Assembly: GCA_015061615.1 (NCBI GenBank)
Contig: SUWE01000005.1
Coordinates: 19,469-83,468, forward strand
Origin: Lentisphaerota bacterium
Lineage (GTDB): Bacteria > Verrucomicrobiota > Lentisphaeria > Victivallales > Victivallaceae
Length of the DNA: 64,000 bases
Reading direction: 5' to 3'
This document shows, piece after piece, positions 29,701 through 38,591 of this stretch. The position numbers were made by a program, and so were the translations under genes. A model generated the notes under the pieces. That model made no database searches. It was not told where the DNA came from and saw only the letters and a list, made by a program, of their open reading frames with translations. Position 1 is the stretch's first letter, and each line of letters starts with the position of its first letter.

Positions 29701-30226
29701 AGTGTACAGCAATACCGGCGGACAATCATCCAAAGCCACTCCGATCGGAGCGGTTGCGCAGTTTGCCAGCAGCGGTAAAGCCAGCCCGAAAAAAGATTTG
29801 GGTGCGATATTCATGACTTACGGCAATGTTTATGTTGCTCAGGTCGCAATGGGAGCGGATCCGAATCAGCTCATCAAAGCTATCCGTGAAGCCGAAGAAT
29901 TTGACGGCCCTTCGGTGATAATCGCTTATACCCCCTGTCTTTCACATGGTTTGAAGTGCGGCATGGGGTGCGCTCAGGATGAAATGAAACGGGCGGTCGA
30001 AGCCGGTTACTGGACTCTTTACCGTTACAATCCGGCAAAAGAGAAGCCGTTCACACTTGACTCCAAAGCTCCTTCAACATCTTATACTGAATTTCTGGCA
30101 GGTGAGACCCGTTATGCAGCATTGAAACGGACATTCCCGGATAATGCGGCGGACTTTTTTGCAAAAGGTGCTGAGGCGGCAGAGAGAAAATATCAGAATT
30201 ATAAACGGATGGAAGATAATCAGTGA
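26726..30226 (+). CDS. nifJ: Pyruvate:ferredoxin (flavodoxin) oxidoreductase
   Basis: [31 protein letters not shown]; two 4Fe-4S motifs [13 protein letters not shown] and [51 protein letters not shown]. Confidence 0.97.
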   Translation: [1166 protein letters not shown]

Positions 30227-30259
30227 GGTGCTGATTATTTAAGCTAAAGGAATGATAAA

Positions 30260-32572
30260 ATGGCAGAAAAACAGGAAAATGTGCCGTCCAATGTATTTGG
30301 CGGGAATGATGTGGCAGAACAGCTTAAACTTACCGGAAAGCGAATCAGTGAAGCGCGTAAAGCGCTCGGTATCAGTATTCGTGAGATGGCGATTCTGCAC
30401 AACATTTCTGAACAGGAATATCTTCAGCATGAAAATGGTGAGGCGGACACATCCTTTTCTTTTCTGTTGAAAACTGCCGAGCGTTTCGGGATGGATCTCA
30501 ATGCTTTGATAACCGGAGAATCTCCGCGGTTGAGTTTTTATACTTTGACACGGAAAATTTCCGGTCAGCGCGTCGAACGCAGTCCTGATTTTGAATATTT
30601 TCATCAGGCGGCACAGATGAAAAACCGCATGGCTGAGCCTTTTGTCGTCCGTGCGCCGTATATGGGAGAAAATGCTCCTGTACATCTTTCGACTCATGCC
30701 GGGCAGGAGTTCGATTATGTGTTGAGCGGAAAACTCAAAGTTCAGCTTGAGGATAAAGTCGAGATACTTGAAGCCGGGGACAGTGTTTACTATGACAGCC
30801 GTCATCCGCATGGAATGGTCGCGGTCGGCGGAGAAGAGTGTACTTTTCTTGCTGTTGTGATGAAATCAACTGATTCAAAACTGCCGGAAAAAGTTCATCG
30901 GGAAATTGTGGAAACACCCTCCGATCAGGGTGACCTTATTTACCACCGTTTTATGGAAGAAACCATTGATGAGGATGGTCTGCTCAAAGCGGTCAAATTC
31001 AATATCCCGGAAAACTTCAACTTCGCTTACGATGTTCTGGATGAGTTGGCTGTCAAGCATCCGGCAGGCAGAGCGATGCGGTATGTTTCTGCTGACCGCA
31101 GTGTGGTCCGTGATTTTACCTATCGTGAGATTTCAGAATTGTCTCAGCAGGCGGCGAACTATTTCACCTCGCTTGGTATCAAAAAAGGCGATCGTGTCCT
31201 GCTGATCCTCAAACGGCATTATCAATATTGGTATGTTGTCAATGCACTGCACCGCATCGGAGCGGTGGCGATCCCTGCGCCTAATCAGCTGCTTGCCAAA
31301 GATGTTGAATACCGCTTGCAGAGTGCTGATGTCCGCATGGTCGTTACCACTTCTGAAAAAGCGGTGGTCGATGCCGTGAACGAGGCGTGCAAAAATGCTC
31401 CGACAGTAGAGTTCAAACTCTCTGTAAACGGAGAAGTTTCCGGTTGGCATAATTTTGATGTCGAATTGGAACGTTTCAGCAAAGTGTTTCCGCGTCCGGC
31501 TGATTTGAAAGTCAGTGATCCGATGCTTATGTTTTTCTCAAGCGGAACTTCCGGTTATCCGAAAATGGTTCTGCATGACCATGCTTATCCTCTCGGTCAT
31601 ATTCTGACCGCCAGATGGTGGCTCAATGTTCAGCCGGGGGAATTGCATTTTACCATCAGTGATACCGGATGGGGAAAATCTTCCTGGGGTAAACATTACG
31701 GTCAGTGGCTCTGCGAAGCACAGGTTTTTGTTTTTGACTTTGACCGTTTCCATGCTGATGAGATTCTGCCTATGTTCAAACAGCATAATATTTCCACATT
31801 TTGTGCGCCGCCGACGATGTACCGTTTCTTCATCAAAGAAGATTTGAGTAAATACGATTTTTCAACGCTGAAATATGCGGCTACCGCCGGAGAAGCGCTT
31901 AATCCGGAAGTGTTCCATCAGTTCTACTCCGTTACCGGATTGAAGATCATGGAAGCATTCGGACAGACCGAAACAACGATGTCTCTGGGGAACCTTGTCG
32001 GAACTGTTCCTCAGCCCGGTTCAATGGGGCGTCCCAGTCCTCAGTATCCGGTCGTTCTGCTGGATGCCGATGGTAATCCGGTTGCCGCAGGTGAGACCGG
32101 TGAAATCTGTATCAAAGCCGAAAAAGGTGAGATTCCCGGACTTTTCTGCGGATACAACAATGACCCGGAACGTACTGCTGAAGCGTGGCATGATGGATAC
32201 TACCATACCGGAGATGTGGCGTGGTGCGACGAGAGCGGCTGTTTCTGGTATGTCGGCAGAAGTGACGACGTTATCAAAACTTCCGGCTACCGGATCGGTC
32301 CTTTTGAGGTCGAAAGTGTGATTATGGAGCTGCCGTATGTTTTGGAGTGTGCCGTTACCGGCGCGCCGGATCCGGTGCGCGGTCAGGTCATCAAAGCGTG
32401 GATTATGCTGACCAAAGATACTGTTCCTTCTGATGAACTGAAAAAAGAAATTCAGGATTATGTAAAAGCACACACTGCTCCTTATAAATATCCCCGGCTT
32501 ATTGAGTTCGTGGACAGTTTGCCCAAAACCTCCAGCGGAAAAATCCGCCGGACTGAACTGCGTAACCGGTGA
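30260..32572 (+). CDS. Fusion: XRE HTH plus cupin plus acyl-CoA synthetase
   Basis: N-terminal GKRISEARKALGISIREMAILHNISEQEYLQHENGE (XRE); VHLSTHAGQEFDYVLSGKLKVQLEDKVEILEAGDSVYYDSRHPHGM (cupin); FFSSGTSGYPKMVLHDH, FGQTETT, YHTGDVAWCDE, KTSSGKIRRTELRNR (AMP-ligase). Confidence 0.93.
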   Translation: MAEKQENVPSNVFGGNDVAEQLKLTGKRISEARKALGISIREMAILHNISEQEYLQHENGEADTSFSFLLKTAERFGMDLNALITGESPRLSFYTLTRKISGQRVERSPDFEYFHQAAQMKNRMAEPFVVRAPYMGENAPVHLSTHAGQEFDYVLSGKLKVQLEDKVEILEAGDSVYYDSRHPHGMVAVGGEECTFLAVVMKSTDSKLPEKVHREIVETPSDQGDLIYHRFMEETIDEDGLLKAVKFNIPENFNFAYDVLDELAVKHPAGRAMRYVSADRSVVRDFTYREISELSQQAANYFTSLGIKKGDRVLLILKRHYQYWYVVNALHRIGAVAIPAPNQLLAKDVEYRLQSADVRMVVTTSEKAVVDAVNEACKNAPTVEFKLSVNGEVSGWHNFDVELERFSKVFPRPADLKVSDPMLMFFSSGTSGYPKMVLHDHAYPLGHILTARWWLNVQPGELHFTISDTGWGKSSWGKHYGQWLCEAQVFVFDFDRFHADEILPMFKQHNISTFCAPPTMYRFFIKEDLSKYDFSTLKYAATAGEALNPEVFHQFYSVTGLKIMEAFGQTETTMSLGNLVGTVPQPGSMGRPSPQYPVVLLDADGNPVAAGETGEICIKAEKGEIPGLFCGYNNDPERTAEAWHDGYYHTGDVAWCDESGCFWYVGRSDDVIKTSGYRIGPFEVESVIMELPYVLECAVTGAPDPVRGQVIKAWIMLTKDTVPSDELKKEIQDYVKAHTAPYKYPRLIEFVDSLPKTSSGKIRRTELRNR

Positions 32573-32584
32573 GGTTGCTTGTTG

Positions 32585-32618
32585 CAGACCCGTTTCGGAA
32601 AATTCGGAGCGGGTCTTT
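32585..32618 (+). terminator. Terminator of the acyl-CoA synthetase/PFOR operon
   Basis: AGACCCG...CGGGTCTTTAC hairpin just after the stop codon. Confidence 0.6.
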
Positions 32619-32728
32619 ACACAACTGTATACACTGAAAAAGCGAATAAAATTTGTTTGCGGTATTGTAATTTGCTGAAGTATTAATTATATTAGATCAG
32701 ATTCATTTTTTTTGGAAGGAAAAATAAA

Positions 32729-33919
32729 ATGATTGAGATCACCAATTATCGTCAGGGAGCTATCCTTAACCACAATCACGGTGTGGAAAGTGAAAATGCT
32801 CTCCGGATTAAAGTTGAAGGTATTTCCGGCCACGGCTGTCCGGTAACGGTCAATGGAGTTCCGGCAGAAATGGACGGGCGCCGTTTCTTTGCAGAAATCG
32901 ATTTGACGGAAAAAATCAATACTATTACCGCTGAAACGATCACTTCTTATGGAAATTATAAGCAGGAATTGACTGTTGTCTGGGATAAAAAATCTTTCAA
33001 ACGCTACAATTTCTATATTGATGACCATATTTTTACTTTTACCGATCTGGCAAAAGAGCGTCCGGCAAGAGCTTTTGATCACTTCTATTTGAAGGGATTG
33101 AAAAATATCCATGAAAAGTACGGTACGGTATTTTCTCTGAATTGTTTCTACCACAATGCGCACCATGAATTTCTTTTGAAAGATATGCCGGATATCTGGA
33201 AAAGTGAATTTATCGACAACAGCGACTGGTTGAAATTGTCGTTTCACGCATACAGTGAATTTCCGGATCGTCCTTATGCAGAAGCATCGGCGGAAGATAT
33301 CGGCAGGGATTGGGATATCGTGCAGAATGAGATCATCCGTTTCGCCGGTGAAGAAACATATATCCCCCCGTGTGTCACACACTGGGTGAATATCCATCCG
33401 GCGGCGGCACAGGAAATGATTCGGCGCGGTACACGCTGCTATGCCGGTCCTTTGCGTCTGCGCGTGATGGGCGGACCGAGTCTTGCAGACCGTCAGAAAG
33501 GCGGAAATATGAATAAGATCCAGGCTCGCTCCGTATCCGGTGTTGATCGCGGTCCTGAAGTGCTTGGTTTGAATTTGCATTACGGATTCGGCGAGGAGAC
33601 CAGTTATTGCAATCATCACCGCAGTTATTACGACCCGTTACTCAAACTTTACTTTTACATCAATGGTGTTTGCTGCAACTTGCTTCCTATTGAGGAAATT
33701 CCCGGCAGAATTTCCGGAATTTTGAGTTCTGCTGAAAAATTCAATGCTGAAACATTCGGAATAGTAAGTCACGAACAGTATACCTTCCCATATTATCCGA
33801 ACTATCTGCCGGATCATCTGGAACGTATGGACCTTGCGGCTCGTCTTTATACCGAAGCCGGCTGCAAACCGGTGTTTTTCAATGACGGTGTGTTGGGAAA
33901 TACGGTTTGGGATAGGTGA
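32729..33919 (+). CDS. Polysaccharide-deacetylase-like protein, tandem paralog 1 of 4
   Basis: YIDDHIFTFTDLAKERPARAFDHFYLKGLKNIHEKYGTVFSLNCFYHNAH...DWLKLSFHAYSEFPDRPYAEAS resembles NodB-homology/deacetylase-like proteins. Paralogous to the next three CDSs. Confidence 0.6.
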   Translation: MIEITNYRQGAILNHNHGVESENALRIKVEGISGHGCPVTVNGVPAEMDGRRFFAEIDLTEKINTITAETITSYGNYKQELTVVWDKKSFKRYNFYIDDHIFTFTDLAKERPARAFDHFYLKGLKNIHEKYGTVFSLNCFYHNAHHEFLLKDMPDIWKSEFIDNSDWLKLSFHAYSEFPDRPYAEASAEDIGRDWDIVQNEIIRFAGEETYIPPCVTHWVNIHPAAAQEMIRRGTRCYAGPLRLRVMGGPSLADRQKGGNMNKIQARSVSGVDRGPEVLGLNLHYGFGEETSYCNHHRSYYDPLLKLYFYINGVCCNLLPIEEIPGRISGILSSAEKFNAETFGIVSHEQYTFPYYPNYLPDHLERMDLAARLYTEAGCKPVFFNDGVLGNTVWDR

Positions 33920-33932
33920 AAAGGGTAATGAA

Positions 33933-35123
33933 ATGATTGAAATCACTAATTTTCGTCAGGGGGCAATCCTCAACCACAATCACGGCGTGGAAAGCGATGA
34001 GTCGCTTCGTGTTTGCATTGAGGGTATTTCCGACCACGGCTGTCCGGTAACGGTCAATGGAGTTCAGGCAGAAATGGATGGACGGCGTTTCTTCGCAGAA
34101 ATTGATTTGACAGAAAAAATCAATAACATTACCGCCGCAACGATCACACCTTATGGTAATTATACCAAAGAAATGACTCTTGTGTGGGATAAAAAATCCT
34201 TCAAGCGTTACAATTTCTATATTGATGACCATATTTTTACTTTTACCGATCTGGCAAAACAGCGTCCGAAGAGTGCCTTTGATCACTTTTATTTGAAGGG
34301 TTTGAAAAATATCCATGAAAAATACGGTACGGTATTTTCTCTGAATTGTTTTTACCACAATGCACATGAAGAATTTCTCCTGAAAGACATGCCGGATATC
34401 TGGAAAAGTGAATTTACCGACAACAGTGACTGGCTGAAATTTTCTTTTCACGCGTACAGTGAATTTCCCGACCGTCCCTATGCAGAAGCATCGGCGGAGG
34501 AGATCGGAAAAGATTGGGATATGGTGCAGAATGAGATTTACCGTTTTGCCGGTGAGGCGGCATATATTCCGCCTTGTGTTATTCACTGGGTGAATCTGCA
34601 TCCGGCGGCCGCTTCTGAAATGCTTGCGCGCGGAACCCGCTGCTATACAGGTTCTCTGCGTTTGAAAGTCATGGGTGGACCGAGCCTTGCCGACCGTCAG
34701 AAAGGCGGCAACATGAATCAGGTACAGGAGCGTTCCATGGCTGGCGCTGCTCAGAAAATGTCTTCGCTCGGAATGCAGCTGCATTATGGATTTGTTGATG
34801 AGCAATCTTATCATGTTCATCACCGTAATCATTACAATCCTTTGTTGAAACTTTATATTTATGCAAATGATTTGTGTTGTAATCTTACTCCGATTGATAA
34901 AATTCCTGATCGGGTAAAGGAGATTCAGCAGCAGTCTTTGCAATATGGTTTTGAAAATTTCGGTATCGTCAGCCACGAACAGTACACTTTTCCGTACTAT
35001 CCGAATTATCTGCCTGACCACATGGATCGTTTGGAGCTTGTTGCGAAACTTTATACCGAAGCCGGGTGCAAACCTGTGTTTTTCAACAATGGCATATTAG
35101 GTAATACCACTTGGGATAACTAA
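33933..35123 (+). CDS. Polysaccharide-deacetylase-like protein, tandem paralog 2 of 4
   Basis: MIEITNFRQGAILNHNHGVESDESLRVCIEG... Start refined from 33834 to ATG 33933. Confidence 0.6.
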   Translation: MIEITNFRQGAILNHNHGVESDESLRVCIEGISDHGCPVTVNGVQAEMDGRRFFAEIDLTEKINNITAATITPYGNYTKEMTLVWDKKSFKRYNFYIDDHIFTFTDLAKQRPKSAFDHFYLKGLKNIHEKYGTVFSLNCFYHNAHEEFLLKDMPDIWKSEFTDNSDWLKFSFHAYSEFPDRPYAEASAEEIGKDWDMVQNEIYRFAGEAAYIPPCVIHWVNLHPAAASEMLARGTRCYTGSLRLKVMGGPSLADRQKGGNMNQVQERSMAGAAQKMSSLGMQLHYGFVDEQSYHVHHRNHYNPLLKLYIYANDLCCNLTPIDKIPDRVKEIQQQSLQYGFENFGIVSHEQYTFPYYPNYLPDHMDRLELVAKLYTEAGCKPVFFNNGILGNTTWDN

Positions 35124-35140
35124 CAAAAAGGGTAACAAAA

Positions 35141-36337
35141 ATGATTGAAATCACCAATTATCGTCAGGGCGCGATTTTGAATCACCGGCACGGTGTGGAA
35201 ACTGACAAATCGCTGCGTATCAAAATTGAAGGTATGTCCGACCACGGTTGTCCGGTCACGGTCAACGGAGTTCCGGCAGAAATGGATGGCCGCCGTTTTT
35301 CAGCTGAAATCGAACTTGCCGAAAAGATCAATACGGTCACTGCTTCAACCATTACTCCTTATGGTAATTATACACAGGAGTTGACTCTGGTGTGGGATAA
35401 AAAGTCCTTCAAACGCTATAACTGCTATATCGATGACCATATTTTTGTCTTTACCGATTTGGCAAAACAGCGCCCCAAGAGTGCTTTTGATCACTTCTAT
35501 TTGAAGGGATTGAAAGATATTCATGACAAATTCGGCATGAGATATACGCTGAACTGCTTCTATCACAATGCACACGAAGAATTTCTTTTGAAAGATATGC
35601 CTGATATTTGGAAAAGTGAATTTATTGACAACAGTGACTGGCTGAAATTTTCTTTCCACAGTTACAGCGAATTTCCCGACCGTCCTTATGCGGAAGCCTC
35701 CGCCGAGGAGATCGGTCACGACTGGGATCTTGTTCAGAATGAGATTTACCGCTTTGCCGGTGAAGAATGTTACATTGCTCCCTGTGTCATCCACTGGGCG
35801 AACATCCACCCGTCCGCAGCTCAGGAATTTATCCGCCGCGGCGGAAAATGTTACTGCACCGGCAGTATGCGCTTGAGAGTCATGGGCGGACCGAGTCTTG
35901 CCGACCGTCAGAAAGGCGGAAATATGACGAAGATCCAGGAACGCTCCTGCTCCGGTGTTGATTGCAGCACTGAAACTCTCGGGCTGGATTTGCACTACGG
36001 CTTTAATGAAGAACGCTCCTATATCGCCAAACACCGTACTTATTACGATCCGTTGCTCAAAATTATTTTCTCCGGCGGCAGTGGCTGTTGCTGCAACCTT
36101 GTTCCGCTCAACGAGATCCAGGGCAGAATGGAGAAGATTTTTGAAACTGCAACAGAAAACAAATGCGAAACTTTCGGCGCCGGCAGTCACGAACAGTATA
36201 CCTTCCCGTACTATCCGAACTATCTGCCCGATCACCTCGATCGTATCGAAGCAGTTGCCAAGTTCTATTATGAACATGATTGCAAACCGGTTTATTTCAG
36301 CGAAGGTTTGCTTGGCAATATGGCCTGGGGTGAATAA
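35141..36337 (+). CDS. Polysaccharide-deacetylase-like protein, tandem paralog 3 of 4
   Basis: MIEITNYRQGAILNHRHGVETDKSLRIKIEGMSDHGCPVTVNGVPAEMDGRRF... Confidence 0.6.
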   Translation: MIEITNYRQGAILNHRHGVETDKSLRIKIEGMSDHGCPVTVNGVPAEMDGRRFSAEIELAEKINTVTASTITPYGNYTQELTLVWDKKSFKRYNCYIDDHIFVFTDLAKQRPKSAFDHFYLKGLKDIHDKFGMRYTLNCFYHNAHEEFLLKDMPDIWKSEFIDNSDWLKFSFHSYSEFPDRPYAEASAEEIGHDWDLVQNEIYRFAGEECYIAPCVIHWANIHPSAAQEFIRRGGKCYCTGSMRLRVMGGPSLADRQKGGNMTKIQERSCSGVDCSTETLGLDLHYGFNEERSYIAKHRTYYDPLLKIIFSGGSGCCCNLVPLNEIQGRMEKIFETATENKCETFGAGSHEQYTFPYYPNYLPDHLDRIEAVAKFYYEHDCKPVYFSEGLLGNMAWGE

Positions 36338-36340
36338 GTT

Positions 36341-37531
36341 ATGATCGAAATTACCAATTACCGACAGGGAGCAATTCTCAATCACCGTCATGGTATTGAG
36401 ACTGCAGACTCTCTGCTTATCAAAGTTGAAGGTATCTCCGATCACGGCTGCCCCGTTACTGTCAACGGGGTGCCGGCTGAGATGGATGGACGGCGTTTCT
36501 TTGCGGAAATCCCGCTGACTGAAAAAGTCAATGTTATTGAAGCTGCCACTGTTACTCCCTATGGCAATTATAAACAGGCGTTGACTGTTGTCTGGGATAA
36601 AAAATCCTTCAAACGTTACAATTACTATATTGATGACCATATTTTTACCTTTACTGATTTGGCAAAGGAGCGCCCCAAAAGCGCTTTTGACCACTTCTAC
36701 CTTAAAGGGTTGAAAGAGGTCAATCGTAAATATGGCACGAAGTTTACACTCAACTGCTTTTACCATAATGCCCATCAGGAGTTCCTTTTGAAAGATATGC
36801 CTGATATCTGGAAAAGTGAATTTATTGACAACAGTGATTGGCTGAAGTTTTCGTTTCACGCGTACAGTGAATTTCCTGACCGTCCCTACGCTGAAGCATC
36901 GGCAGAAGAGATCGGAAAAGACTGGGACATGGTGCAGAACGAGATTTACCGTTTCGCCGGTGAAGCAAGTTATATTACCCCGAATGTCATTCATTGGGCA
37001 AATATTCACCCCTCTGCTGCTCAGGAGTGTATCCGCCGCGGGTGTGCCTGTTACAGTACCACTTTCCGTTTGAGAGTGATGGGCGGTCCGAGTCTTGCCG
37101 ACCGTCAGAAGGGCGGTAATATGGCCACTGTGCAGGCGCGTTCATGTTCCGGAGCAGATATGGGACTCGAAACTCTCGGATTGAATATGCACTATGGTTT
37201 CGGTGAGGAACGGAACTATATCACCAATCACCGCAGTTACTATGATCCGCTGCTCAATATTTTCTTCTTTTCATGCAATGCAACGAACAATCTGCTGCCG
37301 CTGAACGAAACACCTGCTCATTTGCAGAAGGTTATCAGTGATGCGGAAAAACATGATTTTGAAGCGTTTTGTGTAGCGAGTCATGAGCAGTACAGTTTCC
37401 CGTATTATCCGAACTATCTGCCAGATCACATGGAACGCATTGAGTGTTCCGCAAGGGTGATGAGTGAATACGGTGCCAAACCTGTATTTTTCAGTGAAGG
37501 TGTTCTCGGCAATACTGTCTGGGAAGATTGA
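36341..37531 (+). CDS. Polysaccharide-deacetylase-like protein, tandem paralog 4 of 4
   Basis: MIEITNYRQGAILNHRHGIETADSLLIKVEGISDHGCPVTVNGVPAEMDGRRFF... Confidence 0.6.
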   Translation: MIEITNYRQGAILNHRHGIETADSLLIKVEGISDHGCPVTVNGVPAEMDGRRFFAEIPLTEKVNVIEAATVTPYGNYKQALTVVWDKKSFKRYNYYIDDHIFTFTDLAKERPKSAFDHFYLKGLKEVNRKYGTKFTLNCFYHNAHQEFLLKDMPDIWKSEFIDNSDWLKFSFHAYSEFPDRPYAEASAEEIGKDWDMVQNEIYRFAGEASYITPNVIHWANIHPSAAQECIRRGCACYSTTFRLRVMGGPSLADRQKGGNMATVQARSCSGADMGLETLGLNMHYGFGEERNYITNHRSYYDPLLNIFFFSCNATNNLLPLNETPAHLQKVISDAEKHDFEAFCVASHEQYSFPYYPNYLPDHMERIECSARVMSEYGAKPVFFSEGVLGNTVWED

Positions 37532-37546
37532 ACTGTATAAAATTCA

Positions 37547-37584
37547 AAAAACGGCTTTGGGGGAACGCCTGAAGCCGTTTTTAT
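37547..37584 (+). terminator. Terminator after the four-paralog array
   Basis: AAAAACGGCTTT-GGGGGAACGCCTG-AAGCCGTTTTTA. Confidence 0.85.
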
Positions 37585-37711
37585 TTTGGTATCCGAACTG
37601 CAATTTTATGTTAAAGAGGAATAAAAGTGTTTATTTACTTCTTTATATTGCTTGCAAATATTGTTTTTTGCACTATATTAACCTCAACAGCATAAAAAAG
37701 GGAGTGATTCA

Positions 37712-37990
37712 ATGAACAGAATCGCTTTAATAGGAATAATTGTAGAAGATAAAAATCAGGCGGCGCAGATAAATAAACTGCTGCATGAATGCGGAGAGTA
37801 TATTATCGGCCGCATGGGAGTTCCGCACCGTGAACGGGGATTGAGTGTTATCAGCGTTATCCTTGATGCGCCTAATGATATTATAAATTCTCTTTCCGGA
37901 AAATTGGGGATGCTCAACGGTGTAAGTGTTAAGACTCTTTACTCCCGGAAAGAATATCCTCAGGATGAAAAGGAGGACTTGCTCAGATGA
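37712..37990 (+). CDS. TM1266-family putative iron-only hydrogenase system regulator
   Basis: MNRIALIGIIVEDKNQAAQINKLLHECGEYIIGRMGVPHRERGLSVISVILDAPNDIINSLSGKLGMLNGVSVKTLYSRKE. Overlaps the rnfA start (ATGA). Confidence 0.8.
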   Translation: MNRIALIGIIVEDKNQAAQINKLLHECGEYIIGRMGVPHRERGLSVISVILDAPNDIINSLSGKLGMLNGVSVKTLYSRKEYPQDEKEDLLR

Positions 37991-38577
37991 AGTATCTTGA
38001 ATTGACCGTCGGGGCGATTCTGGTAAACAACTTTGTATTGACCCGTTTTTTGGGGATTTGTCCCTTTCTTGGAGTTTCCAAGCGGCTTGATACCGCTCTC
38101 GGTATGGGAGGTGCTGTTACGGTGGTTATGGCGTTGGCATCGTGCATTACTTCCGCCATATCCAACTATCTGTTGAGCTTTACCATTAACGGCAAAGTGA
38201 TCGATCTCAGCTTTTTGCGGGTGTTGACTTTTATTCTGGTGATTGCTGCTCTTGTTCAGCTTTTGGAGGTCATGCTTCAGAAGGTGAGTCCGGTCCTTTA
38301 CCGGGCACTTGGAATTTACTTGCCTTTGATTACCACCAACTGTGCGGTACTTGGTGCAGCGACGATCAATGCTGAAAACGCTCGCAGTGTTCTTGATGCA
38401 ACTCTTTTCGGAGCATTTTCCGGAGTCGGATTCGCTTTGGCTCTGGTACTCTTTTCCAGTATCCGGGAAAAACTTGAATTGGCAGAACCTCCAAAAGCGT
38501 TTGAAGGTACTCCTATTGCGTTGATTACAGCCGGGATTCTGGCAATGGCTTTTGCCGGATTTGCCGGGTTATGCTGA
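37987..38577 (+). CDS. rnfA: Rnf electron transport complex subunit A
   Basis: LELTVGAILVNNFVLTRFLGICPFLGVSKRLDTALGMGGAVTVVMALAS...PLITTNCAVLGAA. Confidence 0.95.
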   Translation: MKYLELTVGAILVNNFVLTRFLGICPFLGVSKRLDTALGMGGAVTVVMALASCITSAISNYLLSFTINGKVIDLSFLRVLTFILVIAALVQLLEVMLQKVSPVLYRALGIYLPLITTNCAVLGAATINAENARSVLDATLFGAFSGVGFALALVLFSSIREKLELAEPPKAFEGTPIALITAGILAMAFAGFAGLC

Positions 38578-38591
38578 ACTGGAGAACTCTT

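Noticed and set aside
35345-37009. 554-aa minus-strand ORF (and 33879-35021, 380 aa; 32687-33619, 310 aa)
   Set aside because: Antisense shadow ORFs over the four paralogous plus-strand genes. Composition is unlike real proteins and they repeat only because the sense genes repeat.
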